Origin: Enterobacterales bacterium | Lineage (GTDB): Bacteria; Pseudomonadota; Gammaproteobacteria; Enterobacterales; Succinivibrionaceae | Assembly (NCBI GenBank): GCA_900768635.1 | Contig: CAAGDP010000042.1 | Coordinates: forward strand, 1-10,051 | Length of the DNA: 10,051 bases | Reading direction: 5' to 3' | In this document: one piece after another, positions 1 through 5,104 of the stretch | Position numbering within the stretch: the first letter of the stretch is position 1 | Layout: every line of letters begins with the position of its first letter | The notes under the pieces: model-generated | Told to the model about the DNA's origin: nothing | What the model saw: only the letters and a program-made list of their open reading frames with translations | Databases searched by the model: none | Program-made: the position numbers and the translations under genes

Positions 1-1
1 T

Positions 2-145
2 CCTTTGCTTCTTTGTCGCAAAGCCTTGGAGCAGATTGATAATAAGCACTATGCCCAAAGTTATGAGGATAAGGGATTTACCGTATATAAATATGGAATA
101 TCCTTTACCGGCAAGTCCTGCAGGGTGGCTACCAATCAAGTATGA
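2..145 (+). CDS. C-terminal fragment of a DUF1703 / AAA-ATPase-like, PD-(D/E)XK-type protein (partial at window start)
   Basis: The frame is open from the first base to a TGA at 143-145, giving 47 residues that include ALEQIDNKHYAQSYEDKGF, then VYKYGISFTGKSCRVA. The pattern 'AL.QI..K.Y...Y...G..VYK.GISF..K' is the usual ending of proteins annotated as AAA-ATPase-like with a C-terminal PD-(D/E)XK nuclease-superfamily domain (DUF1703). These are common, often multicopy accessory proteins of host-associated anaerobes with no settled function. I recognise the family by pattern only. The ATPase domain and nuclease core lie outside the window, so I cannot say whether the gene is intact. The end of the protein looks natural rather than truncated. 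No clear terminator hairpin follows it. Confidence 0.65.
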   Translation, partial: PLLLCRKALEQIDNKHYAQSYEDKGFTVYKYGISFTGKSCRVATNQV

Positions 146-605
146 AACATACTGTCAGCAATCAAACCTCGAGAGAGAACAGGAGAAGCGAATTTTTTAG
201 CTGCCAGTGAATAACCTGTATCTCTTCGAAACTCAACAGATCCCTTTTGAAAGCACTTTTTTTTGACATTTTGAAAATAGTTTTGACATTCTGGAATCTG
301 CTCTGATATTCGGGAACTTTCCCAGCATCCAGACATCAACTCAGACATTTCCATAAATTTTCTCTGACTTCTCAGGAATCAATTCATACATTTCTTTCTC
401 ACCTCTTCTGGGAATTCTCTCTGAAAGCTACGACTCCTTTTTTGCGAGATATTGGTTTGAGGTGCTTGCTGAATGAGCTGAGATGCTTCTAGGGATGCAG
501 GTGGGCTAGATCTGCCTGGATGGTGGATTGTAAGCTAATCCATTGGCGAGGTTATTCTCCGAGGGAGGCGGTTTACTGGTAAACAGCAAAAATATCTAAA
601 AACTA
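146..605. other. Non-coding stretch with no convincing gene
   Basis: I see no supported gene between the DUF1703-type fragment and the cysK promoter. A 72-codon minus-strand frame (136-354) has no Shine-Dalgarno sequence and no recognisable product. The stretch holds an imperfect 20-nt tandem repeat (about 261-320) and a small stem-loop at 524-542 (TGGATT, 7-nt loop, AATCCA). It also contains an inverted repeat GTTTAC-TG-GTAAAC at 571-584. A non-coding RNA or a decayed gene cannot be excluded. Confidence 0.5.
261..320. repeat. Imperfect 20-nt tandem repeat, about three copies
   Basis: Three successive 20-nt units begin at 261, 281 and 301. The first two share the ten bases TTTTGACATT and the third reads CTCTGATATT. 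Their second halves are similar (TTGAAAATAG, CTGGAATCTG, CGGGAACTTT). Weaker GACATT-like words continue downstream near 344 and 366. This is too short and too diverged to be a CRISPR array. Confidence 0.4.
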
Positions 606-633
606 TTGACTATTACGTAAACTATTTTAAAAT
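606..633 (+). promoter_or_regulatory. Likely sigma70-type promoter of cysK
   Basis: A -35-like TTGACT (606-611) and a -10-like TAAAAT (628-633) are 16 bp apart. This predicts a transcript starting near 640, about 64 nt before the cysK ATG. The 8-bp palindrome TTACGTAA (613-620) lies between the two boxes. The GTAAAC word at 617-622 also occurs, with its mirror image, at 571-584. Confidence 0.5.
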
Positions 634-649
634 ACATATCACACATATA

Positions 650-667
650 GGTAATAAGGTTATTACC
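650..667. promoter_or_regulatory. 18-bp inverted repeat in the cysK leader (candidate operator)
   Basis: GGTAATAA and TTATTACC are perfect 8-nt inverted arms around a 2-bp centre (GG). The repeat lies just downstream of the predicted cysK start site and 25 bp before the ribosome binding site. A 2-nt loop is too tight for a good RNA hairpin, so a dimeric DNA-binding repressor is a better guess. The regulator is unknown. Confidence 0.45.
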
Positions 668-703
668 GAAAAAAATTAAAGTTTTACGAATAAAGGTGAT
701 TAT

Positions 704-1636
704 ATGGCTAACATTTATAAATCTATTCTTGATCTTATCGGTAAAACTCCTTTGCTGGAAATCAGCAAATACTCCCAGTCCGAACAACTGGGTGCGCGGT
801 TACTGGTGAAACTAGAATCTTTCAATCCGGCAGGAAGCGTAAAAGACAGGGTGGCACTGGCTTTAATCGATGATGCGGAACAAAGGGGAGTAATTAACAA
901 GGATACTGTAATTATAGAACCGACTTCTGGTAATACTGGAGTTGGTTTATCTCTGGTGGCAGCTTCCCGGGGGTATAAGGTTATTATCACCATGCCTGAT
1001 TCCATGAGTATTGAACGACGAAATTTTCTCCGGGCATACGGGGCTGAACTGGAACTTACTCCAGGTTCACAGGGGATGAAAGGTGCTATCGCCAAAGCAG
1101 AAGAACTTGCCAGAACTATTCCCAACAGCTTTATCCCAGGGCAGTTTGTAAATCAGGCTAATCCACGAATTCATTACCTCACTACCGGACCTGAAATCTG
1201 GTCTGACACCGATGGACAACTGGACTTTTTTGTTGCCGGTGTGGGAACAGGTGGAACCATTTCAGGTGTGGGCAAATACCTTAAGGAACAAAATAAGAAT
1301 ATTAAAATTATTGGTGTGGAGCCTGCAGGATCTCCTGTATTATCTCAGGGAAAAGCCGGTCCTCACAAGATCCAGGGAATTGGTCCGGGATTTGTTCCTG
1401 AAACTCTGGATACCAAAATTTATGATGAAGTGTTAATAGTGGAGAATGATGATGCATTTGCCACTGGAAGGAAATTAAGCAGAACCGAGGGCGTTCTGGC
1501 TGGTATTTCCTCCGGAGCAGCCCTTAAGGCGGCAACCGATTTGGCCAAAAGACCTGAAAATCAGGGTAAAACTATTGTAGTGTTACTGCCTGACAGCGGA
1601 GATCGCTATCTTTCTACTACTTTGTTTGCAGATTAA
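704..1636 (+). CDS. cysK: Cysteine synthase A (O-acetylserine sulfhydrylase)
   Basis: This PLP enzyme makes L-cysteine and acetate from O-acetyl-L-serine and sulfide in the cytoplasm. The 310-residue product has the fold-type II landmarks in order: NPAGSVKDR with the PLP Schiff-base lysine at K47, the substrate loop TSGNTG (74-79), the phosphate-binding loop GTGGTISG (181-188), GISSGAA (268-274) and PDSGDRYLST (296-305). Length is normal for CysK and much shorter than cystathionine beta-synthase. The ATG at 704 is preceded by AAGGTGA (693-699), a good Shine-Dalgarno. The gene appears to be transcribed alone, with its own promoter and a terminator shared with psd. An 18-bp palindrome in its leader suggests transcriptional control. 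CysM is the main alternative, but the active-site loops and overall sequence favour CysK. Confidence 0.95.
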   Translation: MANIYKSILDLIGKTPLLEISKYSQSEQLGARLLVKLESFNPAGSVKDRVALALIDDAEQRGVINKDTVIIEPTSGNTGVGLSLVAASRGYKVIITMPDSMSIERRNFLRAYGAELELTPGSQGMKGAIAKAEELARTIPNSFIPGQFVNQANPRIHYLTTGPEIWSDTDGQLDFFVAGVGTGGTISGVGKYLKEQNKNIKIIGVEPAGSPVLSQGKAGPHKIQGIGPGFVPETLDTKIYDEVLIVENDDAFATGRKLSRTEGVLAGISSGAALKAATDLAKRPENQGKTIVVLLPDSGDRYLSTTLFAD

Positions 1637-1679
1637 GTGCAGAAGTCACGTCTTTTCTGTTTATCCCGACAGAGAATCA

Positions 1680-1712
1680 AAAAAGAGGATATTCCATCCT
1701 CTTTATTTTTAT
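1680..1712. terminator. Bidirectional rho-independent terminator between cysK and psd
   Basis: The 9-bp stem AAAGAGGAT (1682-1690) pairs with ATCCTCTTT (1696-1704) around the loop ATTCC. On the plus strand it is followed by ATTTTTATT, and on the minus strand by a run of T from the A-rich left flank. It can therefore end both the cysK and the psd transcripts. Confidence 0.85.
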
Positions 1713-1728
1713 TCCTATCCTGTAATAA

Positions 1729-2604
1729 TTACTGTTTATTGTTAAGGGTTCCCATAGTCTGTCCGCATTGTGTCGGCAGGAGCTTTTTCAGACTGTCATC
1801 AAATTCCATGGTATTTTTTGGAAAACAGCAGATAACAGTACTTCCCAACAGAAATCTTCCCAGTTCAGCTCCTTTTTCCAGAACAATGTTCTGAGATGAA
1901 TAGTCGTAAACCGCAGTTTTATCACCATTAATGGCAGGTGCTACCACCCCAGCCCACACTGTTTCAATGCTGGCCACAATGGTGGCTCCCACCAGAGTTA
2001 CAGCCATAGGACCAAAGGAAGTTTTAAAAAGACATACCACACGCTCATTTCTGGCGAACAGACCGTCAATATTTGATGCAGTAAGAGGGTTTACCGAATA
2101 AAGCTTGCCCGGGATGAAAATCATTTTCAGAAGCTGTCCGGTGAAAGGCATATGCACCCGATGGTAGTCTTTGGGAGACAGATAAATGGTTATGAATTTT
2201 CCCTCCCGGAATAATTCACTTACGGAACGATCGCCACCAAGAAGAGTGTTGGCACTGAAGTCAAATCCCTTGGCCTGAATGATTCGGCCCTGTTCAATTG
2301 CTCCAAACTGGCTTATGGTACCGTCCGACGGAAAAACCAGAGTGTTTTCATCATTATTTACCGGTCTTGCCTCAGGTTTCAGGGCTCTGGTGAAAAACTC
2401 ATTAAAAGTGGCATAGTCTTCAGGATTGGTTTTCTCAGCCATGGAGAGATCTACCTGATAGTGTTTTACAAAAAACTTGATAAAAGAGGTAGTGAATTTT
2501 CCCATCTTTGCCGATGCCAGTTTACCGGCAAGTCTGGAGATCAGAGTTTTAGGTGCGATATATTGGAAAAGCAGAAATACTGCGTTGCTGATCTTTTTGA
2601 ACAT
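1729..2604 (-). CDS. psd: Phosphatidylserine decarboxylase proenzyme
   Basis: Psd converts phosphatidylserine to phosphatidylethanolamine at the inner face of the cytoplasmic membrane. The proenzyme cleaves itself at LGST, and the serine becomes the pyruvoyl cofactor. In the 291-residue product LGST is at 253-256 (Ser255). The conserved SDG (Asp94) and DYHRVH (His148, His151) complete the self-cleavage and decarboxylation site seen in the family. The segments TFNEFF, LSPKDYHRVHMP, LFARNERV, LVGATIV and SIETVWAG closely match E. coli Psd. The frame opens 20 codons earlier (2664), but the start at 2602-2604 is preferred. It is preceded by AGGA at 6-nt spacing, and the resulting N-terminus (MFKKISNAVFLLFQYIAPK) aligns with that of E. 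coli. The acidic C-terminal tail of E. coli Psd is absent. The gene lies downstream of rsgA on the same strand, as in E. coli. Confidence 0.96.
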   Translation of the reverse strand: MFKKISNAVFLLFQYIAPKTLISRLAGKLASAKMGKFTTSFIKFFVKHYQVDLSMAEKTNPEDYATFNEFFTRALKPEARPVNNDENTLVFPSDGTISQFGAIEQGRIIQAKGFDFSANTLLGGDRSVSELFREGKFITIYLSPKDYHRVHMPFTGQLLKMIFIPGKLYSVNPLTASNIDGLFARNERVVCLFKTSFGPMAVTLVGATIVASIETVWAGVVAPAINGDKTAVYDYSSQNIVLEKGAELGRFLLGSTVICCFPKNTMEFDDSLKKLLPTQCGQTMGTLNNKQ

Positions 2605-2610
2605 TTTCAA

Positions 2611-2614
2611 TCCT
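2611..2614 (-). promoter_or_regulatory. Ribosome binding site fixing the psd start
   Basis: On the minus strand AGGA lies 6 nt before the ATG at 2604. The upstream in-frame ATG at 2664 has no comparable site, which supports the 291-residue form of Psd. Confidence 0.6.
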
Positions 2615-2643
2615 ACATAGTGATAACTGGTTGAAGATTTTAT

Positions 2644-2661
2644 ATTTCCGAATCCGGAAAT
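2644..2661. repeat. Small inverted repeat in the rsgA-psd gap
   Basis: ATTTCCG (2644-2650) and CGGAAAT (2655-2661) form a perfect 7-bp stem with a 4-nt loop, 40 bp upstream of the psd start. No T-run follows it on the minus strand, so it is not a standard terminator. It could be an mRNA leader hairpin or an operator. Confidence 0.4.
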
Positions 2662-2728
2662 CATCTTACGGGTGTCATTTTATCAGGATCAGAAAACCAT
2701 TACCTGATGGATGACTGAAAAATCATAT

Positions 2729-3763
2729 TCAGTAATTTTTTTTGCGGGAGGTGTTTGCCCTGCGGGTTTTATTTCTCTGTTCCAGTAAATTAAGAGTTTC
2801 CCGGATTTTAACGTAATTGGAGTATCTTTCGAAACTTATCTTTCCATTTTCCGCCGCTTCCCGAACAGAGCATCCTGTTTCCGATAAATGCTGGCAGTCT
2901 TTAAAACGGCAGGTTCCCAGATACGGGGCAAACTCAATATAACCTTCAGCAATTTTTTCCGGAGGCAGATGCCACAATCCAAATTCTCTGATCCCGGGTG
3001 AATCAATAATAAGACCTGAGCTTCCGATATGATAAAGCCGGGCTGTGGTGGTGGTATGCTGCCCCAGACCTGATGATTCGGATATTTCCCCGGTGAGAGC
3101 CACCTGACTTTCCAGAAGGGCATTAAGTGTGGAGGATTTGCCTACTCCTGACTGTCCTACCAGCACTGAGGTTTTATCTTTCATAAAATTCCGCAGTTCA
3201 TTTATACCGCTTCCGGTGAGAGTGCTGATATAGAAAGTGGAATAGCCCAGATTATTGTATATTGCCAGCCGGTTTTCCAATTCATTCAGTTCTTCAGGTG
3301 ATACCAGATCTGTTTTATTAATAAGAATTGCAGCCGGAATATGTGCGTAGCGACAGGTGATAAGATAGCGATCTATAATGTTGGTGGACAGTTCCGGCAG
3401 GATAGAAGATACGATAATCACCAGATCCACATTGGCGGCAACGGGTTTAAGTCCGTCATAAAAATCCGGTCTCAGCAGTTCACTTTTACGGGGAACAACT
3501 GTTTCAATTATTCCGGAGGTTTCTGTTCCGGATTCGTCAGGGTGCCAAAGAACATAGTCACCGGTAGCAGTGAATCCCACGGTTCTTCTGATGGAGCAGC
3601 GCCTGATCACCCGGTTTTCGTCTTCTATATCAGCCTGATTACCATAGCGACAGATAACAATGCCCCGTTGAAGAGAACTTTCCGAATCAGAAAATTTCTC
3701 CAGTTTCTTCTGCTGATTGGAGACTATCTGCCGTTCCTGTTTTTTACTGAGATTTTTTGCCAT
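2729..3763 (-). CDS. rsgA: Small-ribosomal-subunit biogenesis GTPase RsgA
   Basis: RsgA is a circularly permuted GTPase that binds the immature 30S subunit, checks the decoding centre and leaves on GTP hydrolysis. The 344-residue product has an N-terminal OB-fold region (about 30-95), then GTPase motifs in the permuted order: G4 NKTD (149-152), G1 GQSGVGKS (203-210), the switch-I segment GLGQHTTTTA (232-241) and G3 DSPG (254-257). A C-terminal zinc site is formed by C285, C290, H292 and C298. The frame extends 69 codons upstream (to 3970), but that part overlaps orn and is shadow sequence. The start at 3763 gives MAKNLSKKQERQ, matching the E. coli N-terminus. I see no good Shine-Dalgarno before it. 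The gene is divergent from orn and is followed by psd, as in E. coli. Confidence 0.96.
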   Translation of the reverse strand: MAKNLSKKQERQIVSNQQKKLEKFSDSESSLQRGIVICRYGNQADIEDENRVIRRCSIRRTVGFTATGDYVLWHPDESGTETSGIIETVVPRKSELLRPDFYDGLKPVAANVDLVIIVSSILPELSTNIIDRYLITCRYAHIPAAILINKTDLVSPEELNELENRLAIYNNLGYSTFYISTLTGSGINELRNFMKDKTSVLVGQSGVGKSSTLNALLESQVALTGEISESSGLGQHTTTTARLYHIGSSGLIIDSPGIREFGLWHLPPEKIAEGYIEFAPYLGTCRFKDCQHLSETGCSVREAAENGKISFERYSNYVKIRETLNLLEQRNKTRRANTSRKKNY

Positions 3764-3829
3764 ATAATCAATAGAAAATAATTTGTGTAATAATAGCACA
3801 ACTGGATAGTACGAGGAAGTTTGACCCCT
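3764..3829. promoter_or_regulatory. Divergent rsgA/orn intergenic region
   Basis: This 66-bp AT-rich gap must carry the start signals for both genes. Near its centre is the inverted repeat TTGTG (3783-3787), 9 nt, CACAA (3797-3801). I cannot name a convincing -35/-10 pair in either direction. GAGGAAG (3813-3819) is the apparent orn Shine-Dalgarno. Confidence 0.4.
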
Positions 3830-4384
3830 ATGAATAAAAACAATCTCATCTGGATGGATTTGGAAATGACCGGACTTGATCCGGAAAATGATCGCATTCT
3901 TGAGCTGGCAGTGATTGCAACTGATGCAGATCTTCATATTGTGGCTGAGGGACCGGTGATTGCAGTTCATCAGAGTGAGGAAATTTTATCAGCCATGGAT
4001 GAATGGAATGTTACTACTCACACCAAATCTGGTCTTATTCAGCGGGTCCGTAACAGCAGGGTTACTGAAGAAACCTGTCAGGAGCAGGTGTTATCTTTTA
4101 TGGAAAAATATGTGGAGCCGGGTGTTTCACCTTTATGCGGCAACAGCATATGGCAGGACAGACGGTTTATTGCCAGATATCTGCCCCGGGTTGATAAATT
4201 TCTGTTGCATCGCAATATAGATGTAAGCTCGGTTAAGGAATTATTCAAACGCTGGAGCAGTCTACCACCCTTTGAGAAGAAAAACTGCCATGAAGCTCTT
4301 TCTGATATAAGAGAGTCCATTGCTGAATTAGCATACTACCGGAAGTGTTTTTTTCTTCTAGATAACAAAAATTGTGCTAAGTGA
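3830..4384 (+). CDS. orn: Oligoribonuclease (DEDDh 3'-to-5' exonuclease)
   Basis: Orn hydrolyses the shortest RNA fragments, chiefly dinucleotides such as those from cyclic-di-GMP breakdown, to mononucleotides in the cytoplasm. The 184-residue product shows all five DEDDh residues: D10 and E12 in WMDLEMTGLD, D110 in NSIWQDRRF, H154 in NCHEAL and D159 in SDIRES. It also contains the family segments EGPVIAVHQSEE, MDEWNV.THT.SGL and IAELAYYRK. Length is normal. The start is uncertain: ATG 3830 is 12 nt from the AGGA core, whereas an in-frame TTG at 3821 is only 3 nt from it. Both give an N-terminus like that of E. coli, and I prefer the ATG. The gene is divergent from rsgA and lies upstream of a glycine tRNA cluster, as in E. 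coli. Confidence 0.96.
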   Translation: MNKNNLIWMDLEMTGLDPENDRILELAVIATDADLHIVAEGPVIAVHQSEEILSAMDEWNVTTHTKSGLIQRVRNSRVTEETCQEQVLSFMEKYVEPGVSPLCGNSIWQDRRFIARYLPRVDKFLLHRNIDVSSVKELFKRWSSLPPFEKKNCHEALSDIRESIAELAYYRKCFFLLDNKNCAK

Positions 4385-4425
4385 TTTATTTTTATACTTT
4401 TGAAAGAAGTTGGTAAAAAAAACAC

Positions 4426-4453
4426 TTGAAATGAATATATGTTTCTATATAAT
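4426..4453 (+). promoter_or_regulatory. Promoter of the tRNA-Gly cluster
   Basis: TTGAAA (4426-4431) and a perfect -10 TATAAT (4448-4453) are separated by 16 bp. Transcription would begin near 4460, about 8 nt before the first tRNA. A strong sigma70-type promoter is expected for stable RNA genes. The three tRNAs lie 18 and 20 nt apart with no promoters between them, so they are probably co-transcribed and processed. Confidence 0.75.
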
Positions 4454-4467
4454 TGGACTGTTTTCAA

Positions 4468-4543
4468 GCGGGAATAGCTCAGTTGGTAGAGCGTAACCTT
4501 GCCAAGGTTAATGTCGCGAGTTCGAACCTCGTTTCCCGCTCCA
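4468..4543 (+). tRNA. tRNA-Gly (GCC), copy 1
   Basis: This 76-nt cloverleaf has encoded CCA. The acceptor arm GCGGGAA/TTCCCGC, D stem GCTC/GAGC, anticodon stem TAACC/GGTTA and T stem GCGAG/CTCGT all pair, with one G-T pair in the T stem. The anticodon GCC is at 4501-4503 and reads GGC/GGU. The sequence is very close to E. coli tRNA-Gly(GCC). Confidence 0.98.
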
Positions 4544-4561
4544 ATATTTTTTGGCTTCAGT

Positions 4562-4637
4562 GCGGGAATAGCTCAGTTGGTAGAGCGTAACCTTGCCAAG
4601 GTTAATGTCGCGAGTTCGAACCTCGTTTCCCGCTCCA
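4562..4637 (+). tRNA. tRNA-Gly (GCC), copy 2
   Basis: The 76 nt are identical to the copy starting at 4468, with anticodon GCC at 4595-4597 and encoded CCA. The perfect identity indicates recent duplication or ongoing homogenisation, and the spacers on either side differ. Confidence 0.98.
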
Positions 4638-4657
4638 CTCTCCTCAAGCATTTTCCT

Positions 4658-4733
4658 GCGGGCATAGTTCAGTTGGTAGAACGCTACCTTCCCAAGGTCG
4701 ATGTCGCGAGTTCGAGTCTCGTTACCCGCTCCA
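4658..4733 (+). tRNA. tRNA-Gly (CCC), hybrid-looking
   Basis: This 76-nt cloverleaf has anticodon CCC at 4691-4693 and encoded CCA, and would read GGG. Its 5' portion (GCGGGCATAGTTCAG and the D stem GTTC/GAAC) resembles the E. coli CCC-type tRNA-Gly. Its 3' portion (variable loop ATGTC, T arm GCGAG/CTCGT) resembles the neighbouring GCC genes. Two stem positions do not pair: C6 with A67 in the acceptor and T28 with C42 in the anticodon stem. It is probably functional, as a single C-A or U-C mismatch can be tolerated, but a degenerate gene is possible. Confidence 0.9.
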
Positions 4734-5104
4734 TTAATTAATCCTGATATTTTCATTTTCCCTGATCTTCTCTTCAGTATTTTTCTTTAGATTGTTTTTT
4801 TACCGGCAGGAAGTATCCGATCTGAGCCTGCAGAACAGGCAATGAACAGATCTGCAGAACTCCGTCAAATTTTTAAAGGTGAAAAAAACTTCTTTCTTAA
4901 TCGTTGGTTACTATTCAAATCAATGTATTCACAGATCAAAGTATTGACCAAATTTTCTATGATACTGTGATCAAAAGACATAAAATAACAATCAGTAGTA
5001 AAGTGCGGGGATATTGTTAAGATGATGAGAATACCTGCCTTGATGCGGAAAACAATTAATTACAGTCATGGATGATATAAATATAAGTGTTTTCGGATTA
5101 TAAA
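4734..5104. other. Intergenic region with a two-tier stem-loop and a doubtful small frame
   Basis: A nested inverted repeat occupies 4819-4852: outer arms GATCTG/CAGATC (4819-4824 and 4847-4852) enclose inner arms GCCTG/CAGGC (4826-4830 and 4836-4840). A 42-codon plus-strand frame (4842-4970) starts inside it, but it has only a weak AGG upstream and no recognisable product. An extended -10-like TGATATAAA (5073-5081) precedes the next gene. I see no clear terminator for the tRNA cluster. Confidence 0.45.

Noticed and set aside
136..354. 72-codon minus-strand frame left of cysK
   Set aside because: No Shine-Dalgarno, no recognisable domain, composition shaped by the 20-nt repeat, and it overlaps the end of the DUF1703-type gene.
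261..370. CRISPR-like periodicity
   Set aside because: Units are contiguous 20-mers that diverge quickly; there are no unique spacers and no conserved palindromic repeat.
499..542. Riboswitch or T-box in the cysK leader
   Set aside because: Only small isolated stem-loops are visible, and they lie upstream of the predicted transcription start; no known aptamer core was recognised.
3783..3801. CRP-like site between rsgA and orn (TGTG...CACA)
   Set aside because: The gap between half-sites is 9 nt rather than the 8 of the CRP consensus, and the flanking A/T positions do not fit.
3764..3970. 69-codon N-terminal extension of rsgA
   Set aside because: It runs antisense through the start of orn, has no counterpart in RsgA, and the start at 3763 matches the family N-terminus.
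4499..4756. Open frames on both strands across the tRNA genes
   Set aside because: They are translations of repeated tRNA sequence; their internal repeats simply mirror the tRNA copies.
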